This document shows, piece after piece, positions 33,621 to 44,424 of a DNA stretch of 64,000 nt (position 1 is its first letter; the number at the start of each line of letters is the position of its first letter). The notes below the pieces were generated by a model, which saw only the letters and a list, made by a program, of their open reading frames with translations, was not told where the DNA came from and ran no database searches. The stretch is from Cyanoderma ruficeps (Eukaryota; Chordata; Aves; Passeriformes; Timaliidae). A program made the position numbers and the translations under genes. Location: the NCBI GenBank assembly GCA_008694505.1, contig VZDJ01000090.1, forward strand, positions 6,255,521 to 6,319,520, read 5' to 3'.

Positions 33621-35164
33621 TGCACATTATAAAACATACACAAACATATAAATTTAGAAAGGATGAGATAAATAGCAAGAAACAATAATCAATATTTAAA
33701 AAATAAGCGTACAAAAATATTTTCTTCCTGCACTGCATTTTGTAGACTGCTGCTCTCAGCATGAAACTATTTCAGTCTATCATGATGCACTGTCTCAGTG
33801 CCGATAATTTTACCTGAATGGGTCCCACCCTTTCCTCTTTATTGAGGGATGAAACTTCCATTGGTTTGCCTTCATGTGGTTGTTTCTGAGCCTGCCTTCA
33901 ACTAGCTATAGCACAGTAGGGCAGTTTCAGCCTATTTAGTGTGGGGTTTTGATTTTTTTTTTAAATTAGGTCTGATTCTTACAGGGTTTTTTAAGTAAAA
34001 TCATTCAGAAATTACTACACTTTATTTTACAGCCAAATGAGCCTCTGTCCTTCTCCTCACTTATCACTATTAATAATTTACAGATATGCAACTTTATCTC
34101 GATGCCTGTGCTTCCATAGAAGTGCATGTACCAGCTGGAATAAAATTACATTTAAATGAAATGAGGGTCAAACAGAGGGTGTAAAACACCAAAAAAAAAG
34201 AACAAAAGAAAAAGAACAAAAAAACCAAGCCCACATCTTGCTACCTGAAATACTTCAATTGCAGAAATTTGTAAGGGGGAGGTGGTGTGAAAAAAAAAAG
34301 CCAATCAGCAACACTTCCTACTTCCTGTGTGGGTATTTGCCCCACAAATTACGTGACTACCTACCATAATATACGTGTCACAGGGAGCAGAGAACCATCA
34401 ACAAAGACATGAAAGTTTTTCCCTTGCTGCTTTTGGATATACCTCTTCATTCCTATGAGGAAGATTTAAGGAATGATGCAAACTCTGACCTGGCAGATCT
34501 CACAGGCGCATTTGAGAGAGGCAAAACCATCAGAGAAACACACGGTTTAAAGCAGATCTGGCCAAATGCAGTGCCACCATCACAGTACCTGTTCTGAATG
34601 CCTGGTTACGAAAGTTAAACTGGTTCTCAGGTTCAGCCCTGCTCAGCACCCCGAAGTTTAATTTGTTCAGAGCTGTGTCAAGGGCTGGACAAGATGGGTA
34701 TCCCAAACGGAAGAACATACACCCGAGCCAAAACAGCAGCTCGTTGCTTCAGGAGAGAATTTTTTTGGGGAATACAGTTTACATGTATCTTGTGACGCTT
34801 GGGAGGAGGAAAATACTGGGGAAATATAGGAGTAGGATGAGGAGAGGATGGAGACTTTCCTCCTGAGCTTTATGGAATATGCAGGAATGTTATGAGAGGA
34901 ATTTCCATGTACTCAGTATTTTTGATAGCTTGGCTCTGTCTCAGGAAAGAGAGCTGTGGGGAGAGTAAGACCCTAGATGATGCCCTAAGTGAATCACTAT
35001 GACATAAAAACACCCCAGACTACTGACAAATATGCCTGCTGCTGCCCCACTCAGATAATTACACTTATCACTTATCATTACACTTATGACTTAGAATAAT
35101 CACTTACAATAATATCACTTTCTTATTCACAACAATGCTTTAGATTATCTTTGCAAATCTTCTC

Positions 35165-35390
35165 AGTGCATCCTGGAAAAAACAAAACCAAATAACAAAT
35201 AACCAAAAAACCCCTCCCCAAAATCAAAAACAAAACCAAAAAAACCCACCCACAAACAAAAAAAAAGACNAACAAACAAACAAAAACCCACAAAAAACCC
35301 ACCCCCACAACAACAAAACCAAAACAAAACAAACAAAAAACCCACAAACACAACCCACTTGCCAAAACCTAAAACCCTAAAACACGTTCC
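35165..35390. repeat. A/C-only low-complexity tract
   Basis: Roughly 200 bases of imperfect CAAA, CCCA and CAAAA words almost devoid of G and T on the plus strand, with one N at 35270. The minus strand is correspondingly G/T-rich with several GGG runs (for example GGGGGTGGG near 35301-35309). It appears noncoding. Confidence 0.85.
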
Positions 35391-36816
35391 TTGAAGCAGC
35401 AATAAGCAAAGATCACACAAAATTCACCTTTGCACTGAATTCATCGAACATAGTTTCTGTAAAGTGTAATCTCCCTGGGCGCTTTTACACAAGTCTTGGC
35501 TGAAAACTCCGTGTATGCTTTGTACTCTTCAGATGGTGAGAGGATGATTTTTAGCCTGTGTTTTCTTGCAAATTTACGCATGATGCCACTTGCATGCAGT
35601 TGCCATGTCCTCAATGCAACCTGATTTTAAGGGTTTTAGGAGTTTGGTTCTGTGCTTCCTTCTCCCAGCTTTGCCAGGGAAGAAATAAGGTGGCACACAA
35701 ATCCATACTGTAACTGACCACTGACAAGTCTCTCATAAAGAAAAAGACTTGCAGCAGCACTACCTACTCACTTAAATCACCACAGAAGAGACTTTTACAT
35801 TTCATTGAAAATAAGAATTGCGTTTTAGGCAATCAGGTGCAGGAGATTACTTCTAGAATAACAACGAGGCATTTTACAAATCTATAGAGTTTGTTTACTC
35901 TGATTCATGAGTGAACTAACTAAACAGAGTTACTGCCTCTTACTTCGAAGAGAAATGATTTCTAGGGTGAATGCTTACAACCCACTTTGAGATGGCAGGA
36001 ATATGATTTTTAGCCTGTTATTCATTACAGGTTCATATTTACATCTGTGGTATACAAATCAATCCTCTTAGCTGGGGTGTTTTTATACACCTTGATCCTT
36101 TTTCAGAGTTTGTGGTGGCTGAATTACACTCACTAAGTTTATGCTTACACATTCCATAAAAATAGTCAGCTAGAGTCCACTAGTGCCCTACAGGTAGGAA
36201 GGCAGTTGTGTATAAGTGGGTACTTGTTAGATATCAGCATTTCTACACACGAGCCCACCTAAATACCCTTCCACCCAGCAGTCACTCGTTTTACAGCAGC
36301 TGCTGCTTTTCCAAGTGTCTGGAAGTCTACCAGGCACCTGCTGCATAGGAGCACATAACCTGAGCAGTGAGAGAGTGAATCTGAATGCATCCAGAATGCA
36401 CTGGAGGGACCAACTGGCTGTGCATGCAGTTTGGAGTTGCTCCTTGCATGTGGAGACACATACAGATGCAATCTGTCTGCCTGGAGATGCAGCACGCACC
36501 AGGAGGTGATTTCCTCAGAGCTTTGAGAATCCTGGAGGCCTGCCTAGTCTGTGAACATGTTAGTGGGAGGGAGAGGAAGGAGAAAATGAATTTGTTTTTA
36601 GAAGAGAGGAAGGATGATGAAGACCAATAGTGCGGGTTTCAAATAAGTGTGCACTGACAAAGCTGTAGTGAATTCAGTAGTTTTAAAAATGAGAAATTCT
36701 GTTTGATTTGTGCAACACTGAAAGAGTGTCTATAAGGTAAGTCATAGCTGGAGCAATACTGATACTGCAAATCAAAGATGAAGGAAATCAGAGCTCGTTA
36801 AAACAAGTGTGTGCTG

Positions 36817-36824
36817 TATATAAG
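36817..36824 (+). promoter_or_regulatory. TATA-like element upstream of GPR15
   Basis: TATATAAG lies about 0.9 kb upstream of the GPR15 reading frame, followed by more GC-rich sequence. It could mark a 5' noncoding exon of GPR15, with the polypyrimidine tract at 37613-37650 as acceptor context. No transcript evidence is available. Confidence 0.3.
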
Positions 36825-37721
36825 AACAGCTCAAGAGCCCCGCAGGCTGTGCAGCCAGAAGGAGAAGGAACAAACCACTGCTCTGGAGTCCAGAACTGTG
36901 GTTGATAAGGAAGGCTGTGTGGGGGATGGGAACATCAAGTCAAGTTTCAAATGGCAGAAGAGTATACAACACATTGGAAAACCGTTCTCCAAGTTTCTAA
37001 TACATTCTTAAGGTTGGGTGTGGAGAGTGCAGATCTAGGGGAATTGGTGGGGCTGCAGGGCAGGAGGGGGGCACTGGCAGGGCAGCCAAGAACCTGGGAC
37101 CGATGAAGAACAACAGGGCAGAATGGATACAGGAGTTTTAAATGTTTCTCCCTATATATATTCATATGAAAGAATTAGTTTCAAAGAGAAAACAAAAATT
37201 ATAAACAGTCAAGTAAAGTAAAAACCTCCAAGCCTCAGGAAAGTCAGACTTGCTCTGACAAGCAATTTATACAAAATGTTTTGAATATAGATAAAGGTTG
37301 GGGCACCTGAATTCACTGTTCTCAGGGTTCTTATAAACTAGTACAATCTCAAATTTCTTCAAATTACCAATATGCTTTCCTTAAAAAAAAAAGGTCAGAA
37401 TCTCAAAACCTACCTTTCCTCCACCTGGAAGAAAAGCAAAACCTGACACCGGAAAATGCAAAATGGAGATAGAATCACTAAAACTAAACCTGATTTTTAA
37501 AAAAGCCACACACATTTATTCTGAAGGTGGAGTTTTGACTAATCAGATACTCTTGTTGCTTATTCGTTGCCTATACAGTTCAAAGGGCAAAAATTACCTC
37601 CCCACGAAACCACTTTTCTCCTCCCCCCCCTCCCCCTCCTCTCTTCTCACTGATAAAATATTTCTAAAGAAGACCTGGAAGGGAAGGGTAGGGGAAGCTC
37701 CGAGGCTGTCACCGAGAGAGC

Positions 37722-38822
37722 ATGAGGACAGCTGGGCCAGAAATGGAACTCCCCCAGCCATCATCCATGGCTACAGTCACCTTCAACTATGACTACTACT
37801 ACGAAGACCAGTGCCAGTACCAGCACCTGCAACATATGTCTACATTCCTCCCTATCCTTTACAGTGCCGTGTTCCTGGTGGGCATTGTTGGCAACTCAAT
37901 CCTGATAGCGGCCTTGGTCTTCAAGCGACGGGTCCAGAGGCTGATTGACATCTTTATCGTCAACCTCGCTGCATCTGACTTCATCTTCCTCATCACCCTG
38001 CCTTTCTGGGTGGACATGGAGGTGTCAGAGGAGAGCTGGAGGGTAGGATCTTTCCTCTGCAAAGCCAGCTCCTATGTCATCTCAGTCAACATGTACTGCA
38101 GCATCCTGCTCCTCACCTGCATGAGCGCTGACCGGTACCTGGCCATCATGCACCCCTCCGTGGCACGACGGATCAGGACAAGGTCCTATTCCAGAGCACT
38201 CTGCATCTGTGTCTGGTTGTTATCCTGCTGCTTAGGGATGCCAACCCTTTTGTCCAGAGAACTGAAGAAGCAGTATGGAAAGACTTACTGCACGGACAAA
38301 GCTGTGACAGAAGCCAAACAGATCATGTCACTGATGCTTTTAATCCTGGCCTTCTTCTTCCCGCTGTTGAGTATCTTAACCTTTTACTGCTCCATCACCA
38401 AGAGACTCTGTGTGCACTATCAGAAGACTGGGAAACATGATAAGAAACTGAGAAAATCCATCAAGGTTGTCTTCATTGTAGTGGTAGCTTTTGTTGTCTC
38501 CTGGGTTCCTTTCAATCTTTTCAAGCTTATGGCCATCCTTTTGCGACTCCTAAAGGAGCCCGACTGTTTTTCTGGCACCGTTGCTCAGCTGGGCATGAAG
38601 GTGAGCAGCCCTTTTGCTTTTGCCAATAGCTGTGCCAACCCTTTCATTTACTTTTGCTTTGACAACTACATCCGCAGAGCCATGCTCCAATGCCTGTGCC
38701 CACGGGTGAAGATCAGCAGCAACAGCTCTGATACCCTGGACACCCACCTGAGCCATTCCTTATCCAATTTTGTGGCAGGGGAATATGCCACCAGGAAGAG
38801 GAAACGCTCTGTGTCCCTCTGA
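37722..38822 (+). CDS. GPR15: G protein-coupled receptor 15
   Basis: A class A chemoattractant-type receptor of the cell surface. In mammals it guides T cells to the gut and skin and binds GPR15L. The uninterrupted frame encodes 366 residues with seven membrane segments. Visible hallmarks are Cys113 and Cys190 (extracellular disulfide), DRY at 137-139, WVP at 261-263, NPFIY at 306-310, and the C-terminal end RKRKRSVSL. That end matches the human 14-3-3/ER-export motif as I remember it. The N-terminus has a tyrosine and acid cluster (YDYYYED, residues 23-29) suited to tyrosine sulfation. Three in-frame starts exist (37722, 37743, 37767). The second has G at -3 and +4 and may be used, which would shorten the protein to 359 residues; human GPR15 is about 360. 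No intron interrupts the coding region. Confidence 0.97.
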   Translation: MRTAGPEMELPQPSSMATVTFNYDYYYEDQCQYQHLQHMSTFLPILYSAVFLVGIVGNSILIAALVFKRRVQRLIDIFIVNLAASDFIFLITLPFWVDMEVSEESWRVGSFLCKASSYVISVNMYCSILLLTCMSADRYLAIMHPSVARRIRTRSYSRALCICVWLLSCCLGMPTLLSRELKKQYGKTYCTDKAVTEAKQIMSLMLLILAFFFPLLSILTFYCSITKRLCVHYQKTGKHDKKLRKSIKVVFIVVVAFVVSWVPFNLFKLMAILLRLLKEPDCFSGTVAQLGMKVSSPFAFANSCANPFIYFCFDNYIRRAMLQCLCPRVKISSNSSDTLDTHLSHSLSNFVAGEYATRKRKRSVSL

Positions 38823-39905
38823 CTTCGAGCTGGGACTGCAGAGGAAGAAGCTTTTCCCCCCAGAGACGGCAGGAAAAGAAAAAGAGAGACGAGCAACAGA
38901 GACAGGTGCAAGAGTAATGCAACCAGTGCTTCAGGTGGGAGGAATGTTGCTTCCTTTTAAATGCAGATTGATGGAATAGGAAACCTTAACCACAGAATTA
39001 CTTTACAGTGATTGCTGTAACAATGCACATGGTGTAAATGTGAAACCATCATACCATACCAAGAAACACCTACAAATGCTTATGCTGGAACCCCCAGTAC
39101 AAGTGCTACAAACTACCATGAAAACCATGTGATTCAGCCAAGGCCTCTCCGAGACCTTGAACTTATGTGTATATAGGTTTTTATTCTGTGCAAGAAAAGC
39201 AACCCCGGTGTTTCTTTTTGGTTCCTAGCTCGCCCACAAATAATTTGCAACGTCCTCAAACCAACCTGATCAATTCTGGGGTTTTTGGAGGTTTTTTGAA
39301 CTTAGAAATCCAATATTTTAATGAATTTGTGTGTTCCCAGTTATCATAACTGGAGTCTTATGCATTTTAAGTCTCAGCTTCTTATTACAGCATTAAATCT
39401 TTAGTTTTAATCATAATAATTAAAGTATTTAGCCCCTCGGATTTCAGAAAAAAAACAGAACTTGAAGGCAGAGAAACCAGGAGACAAGCAAAACCTTGCA
39501 TTTAACTTTTCTCGAAAGGAAGACCAACAAAAGCACACTTATGCTTTTTAAGACTTTTTTTATGACTTGACACAATTTCTGATTGCTTGGTCAGAACTAA
39601 AGAGTTACTGCCTTCTACTAAAGAAAAGGACACAGTGAGTAATAGAGTGAAAGGTTACACATGCAGATCTGCTAGAAGGTTTCAAAGGAAAGACAGCTAT
39701 GTCAGCTAACACAGCTCATGAAAAAACCATCTGGACAGCAGAGAAAAAAGCCCTGGAGACCGGACAATGGAAGTGGTATCCCTCCGATGTAACTGCAGCA
39801 TGTGTACATTCACTATGGCTTCTCTTTTCACACCTCTGTATTTTCTAAACATCTGTAAATGGGAATAACTCTTTTGAGTGTTACAAATAAATCCTGGTAT
39901 TTGCA
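38823..39905 (+). other. GPR15: GPR15 3' untranslated region with poly(A) signal
   Basis: The first canonical AATAAA downstream of the TGA is at 39886-39891, giving a 3' UTR of about 1.07 kb. A weaker ATTAAA occurs near 39392. The sequence is A/T-rich with no open frame of note. Confidence 0.5.
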
Positions 39906-42497
39906 TTTGTTGTTGAACAGTTGAGCTGTTTAATGTCCGCAGAGGAGCAAGAGCGAGGGCGGCGCAAACCTGGAAACCAAGGTGTGCACATCTTGCCCAG
40001 CTCCCCAGCCAGTTCCACACTGGAGCACTGGCTAGCAGAGTGGGTGGAGAGCTGGCTCTGCAGGCTCAGGGGAGGCACAAGTGTCTTTCAGTAATTGCTG
40101 GTGGCAGAGTGTTCTCTGGCACACAGTAGGATACTGGGATATGTACCTGAGCTAAAACGGGGGTATCAAAGGGACACACACAGGCTTTTTGCTCTCTCCT
40201 CCCTTCACCGCATGTTTGTGTCCTCCCTCACTAACTCTCCTAAAAGATTTTGTTTTTCTTCCTCCACATGATAAACTTTCCCTCCCAATCCCACCTAACT
40301 GCCAAACTCCTTTTTCAGGCTTACAGCTGAATGAAGAGCATCAACTGTTCCCAGACCTGCCAATGTTTGAGAATGAGACCAATGTCAGTTCCAATTTTAG
40401 AGTTATGAACTTTTAAATTTATTTGCAGTGACCCTCAGAAACTGCTGTCTCTTCTCAATCTCTTATCTTCTCTCTACCTTCACAAATATATAACGAGACC
40501 TTTTTTTTTTAGAATAATAAGACTAAGATTTGCATTTCAATGAAGATATGATTTTTATTATAGAAAAAATCAGTAAGTCAGACTTTTTCATTATTTCCTC
40601 AATCCCCACCCAAAGCACTACAATAGTTTGGAATACATCCAATCTACAAATCTTTATATAATTCTAATTAGAGCTGCTGGTTCCTTTCTTTCTTTCTTTT
40701 TTTNTTAATATTTCAAAATACCAGATCAAATTGGAAAAATTACTAAGGAACTTCACCAAATCTCACGCCTAAAGCTTTAGTTTCTGGAAAATAACAAATA
40801 AACTTGATAAATATTGCCAAACTTGAGAAGAATCATGTATAAATGCCACAGCAAATGCTCCACATGAGCAAAGAAATAAAATATACAAGAGGCAATCAAT
40901 TTAGCAAAGGAAAACTCGCCAGATTCTTTCAGACTTTCATCTAAATTAATGTAACTTATTTTCTTGTGAACTGCAGGTCATTTGACACTTTCATGACATG
41001 GTAAATATTATTTTCAGTCTTTTTTTTCCTCTTTTTTTTAGGAAAAAACAACCTATGTTTGAACAGCTTTACTTCAGGAACTTTTACTATTTCGTGTCAA
41101 CGTTTATTATTTGTTTGTTGGCACTAACATATCTTAGGACGATATCAAAATTATTGTGATTGAAAGTATTTAATGTGGTAGACTCAAATAATGTAACAGG
41201 ATGCCTGTTTTATCTATGTTAAAAGAATTGAATGACAGTAAATTGGTTTGCTATGTAAAATGGAAATAGTGAAGTTCCGATATGACAAATTCTGATTCTG
41301 CCAAAGACCTTGGCAAGTAATTTGGATTGGGCTTTTTTCCCCCACAACATTTATTATTTTAAAATAAATCCAGTATGACTGCAGCTAAAAAATATGGTTC
41401 GCCTTATTGTAATCTAACTTCTGCTTTCATTGTCATGAAAAAGTAGCAAGGCATTACTAGAAAATCTGTCAGTGAGTCTGGAGGGAACATTCATCTGCCC
41501 ATTCCACAAACCTTTTCATTATTTCAGAGATGCTTTTATATTGCCTTAGAATTAAATCACGACATTTTGAGTTTTTTAATGAAAACAACTATACCACCAG
41601 TACCACCCCCAATCTAGAGGCTGGTGCACTTTCTTGAGGTGTGCACAATCAAAGTTGAAGTGCCTTTGCTTCTTGATATAAATCAGGATCCTGTTAGATA
41701 CATCTCCTGGTCTTCATTTTGGCTTGAATGAATTAGCAGTTTTCAGAAATAAAGTATTTCACCTCAACACAAACAAAAATTGTACCCAGACGTGATGCTT
41801 GCTCAAATAGGCAAAGAATTTTTGCAACCTTAATTTCAGCAGTAGATGAGCTAGCACTGGCCACTGCTCTGCAGCTAAATGGAACTTTGAGTTGCAAGGA
41901 CTAAGGAGAAAGTCACACGGGGAATAGCTTCACACCCAGAATAAGCAGGGCAAACTTGCAGCCCTCAAAACAAGATGAGTGGTGTAGCCTCTGTGTGGGC
42001 TGACCCTCCACAACTACTGCAGTAAGACTGGCTCTTGGAATCCAAGACCAGAACTTCCACTGACTTAGATGCATACAGATTTCGTCTGCAGCTTCTTGTC
42101 CTGGCTCCTCCAGACTGGTGGGATGAAAAGCCCCAAGCAGCATGTCCGTGCCTCAGGTTTCTAATAGGGTGGACAACAAAAAGAACATTTCCTGACTTTC
42201 CAACGATCTTGCAATGATGTATTTGTCGACTGCTACAAAAGAACAGTAAGGTCGTTGACAAAAGAAGTTTGGGGTTTTTTTCCTCAGGTGCTTGCAGGGT
42301 ATATCCTACAAAGAGATGTCAGCTCATGGGTGGGGACACTTACACATATTCCTAACAGATACACTGTTACTACTGGAATACTGGTTTGTTATCCCTGTAG
42401 GATCGCTTACATTCCTGAGGTCAGCAGGAACCTGTGAGTAGATTCGCAAACTGTAAGCACAAATCATTACGTGTCTCAAAATGTCAAACTGAAACAG

Positions 42498-42550
42498 CAG
42501 GACTCAATGCCCTTAAAGGTCTTTCCCAATAGAAATGATTCTATGATTCT
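42498..42550 (+). mobile_element. CR1 LINE 3' tail fragment
   Basis: Only the last 50 or so bases of a sense CR1 are visible. The segment around cccttaaaggtctttccca is followed by the terminal ATTCTATGATTCT. It is a very short, severely 5'-truncated copy. Confidence 0.75.
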
Positions 42551-44407
42551 TCTCTGGCTTGAAAGGCTTCACCCAGTTAAGGAGCACATTTCATGGCAAG
42601 TGAAGAGCAGACAGCAGAGAGCCAATTTTGCCATTTGCAGTGGCAAATCCATCACCTCAGGCTATTTACCAAATACATCAGCATTCTGCATATTGTCAGA
42701 GAAAGGGTGATCAGTTCATGAACGTGAACAAAGGACGAGCTACCTAAATCCACAAAGGATGGAAATATGCACTGGTGATGTGTAAAATGGCCTCAGAAGT
42801 ACTTACAATGCTACCAAATGCAGCACACAGAGGTGTTAAACCCCTAGAAAACCAGAAAGGGCCCCTGGTATCTCATCTAAGATTTTAATATTATACCACA
42901 GAGCCTGCAATTAGTGCACTCTAGGTCTCAATAACAACCCAAGCAGCTGCTCAGTTTGCAGGTGCAGGTGTTCAGTACACTGCTGGAGCCTTGCTTGCAA
43001 GTGACAGGAGCTTTTGGAATAGTCCAGTCTCACTAAATGAGAGAGGGGGGTTGGCCCCAAGCCTTTGGGCAGCTAACACCTGAGTTCATAATGAAGTAAA
43101 AGAATGCAAAATTTGGGAGATGAGAAAGCAATGTGTTGGAAAGCAACAGCCTTCAAGAGGAAAGGCGGTTTTCCACCTCTGAGCTGGTAAAAAATTCCTG
43201 CCAAAGGCCAGGCTGCTTGTGTTGATACTTTTTTTTTAAATATGAATTGAAAGGTAGTGGGTATTTTCCCAATTCACCTCACTTATGTTTCTGTAACAGA
43301 CTGCAGCAGCTCTGCAAATTGAGGCCACTTGTTATAGTTTGAGAGCCCTATCAATATTAATCATCTAAAGAATGCATTGTGACCAAAATACATATTTTCA
43401 AACTTCAAAACAGTTTCATAATTAGTGAGAAACCACATTCTTAGTCAGAATCTCCCAATAAGTCTACTAATTAAACATACATCCTCTGCTGTTTACTTCT
43501 CACGTTTTCTAGAGTACATAGGATTTTAGAAGAGGCATCTCAGCAACAGATCTCAAAAAAGAAAAGGCAGATGTTTCTCTTCAAGTTTAGACTGCATTTA
43601 GCTGCTTTGGGGACTAGAGTAGGTCACAGGGAAGGTAAGGTGAGAATCGTATCTCAAAGAAAATGCTTCCCAGAAGGAGAATTCAGAGGTTTTCATTTGT
43701 ATTAGCTTCAGACCCTTTGCAAAGCACTGATATCCAGAAAAGGTGAATACTCACTTTCTAAACAGCAGATCCTTCCAAAGTGAAGTGGATTCAATAATAT
43801 CAGGAAATAACTCGATGCATCCAAAAGTTACTAGTCAATTCTGAGAAAAACCAAACCAAACAACCCTCTGTCTTTTACTGGACAATGGAGTCCCCAGAAT
43901 CTGATGCCCTCTTTCTTTCTACACAGATAAAACTAGTTAATATGAATATAAAAGAACAGCTGTTTCTCAAAGGATGCCCTTTCTTTAACCCTCAATTCGG
44001 GGCAAAGAAAACCAGATTGTGAAACTGTGTGGCATCTGCTAAGAATGCTAATGAAACTTGGTCAGTGGTTTTAAAATCCACCCATATTTTCAGCCTGGCT
44101 TTAAAACTGTTACACAAAATGTCCAAAAAGTCAGACTTGAAATGCAAAGAGCAGCTTTTGCACTGAGAAACACCATGGATAAGTAAATACAGCACAAATG
44201 TTTGCCATATATAGTACCGTGCACCTGACTTGACCACTCACGTGACTTCCCTCTGTGCGCTGCCTAAACTGCATGACTACAACCATCATTTCCCCTGTCA
44301 TCATCCTCACCCCGCCTCTTCTGTGAACCACAGAAACTTCTTCTAACCATGCCTTATACAGAGAAAACATGAAAACCATTGCAAAAAAAAGAAGATAAAA
44401 AAAAAAA

Positions 44408-44424
44408 GAGAGAGAGAGAGAGAA
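44408..44424. repeat. (GA)n microsatellite
   Basis: About eight GA units follow a poly-A tract, in intergenic DNA. Confidence 0.85.

Larger units (their letters stand above)
30871..36800. other. Intergenic DNA between CLDND1 and GPR15
   Basis: A/T-rich sequence with no gene I can support. It holds an old LINE remnant (about 31.48-31.99 kb), a possible hAT transposon end at about 33500 and an A/C-only tract at about 35165-35390. The two neighbouring genes are transcribed divergently from this interval. Confidence 0.55.

Noticed and set aside
37859..38756. Minus-strand frames across GPR15
   Set aside because: Antisense shadows of the GPR15 coding sequence.
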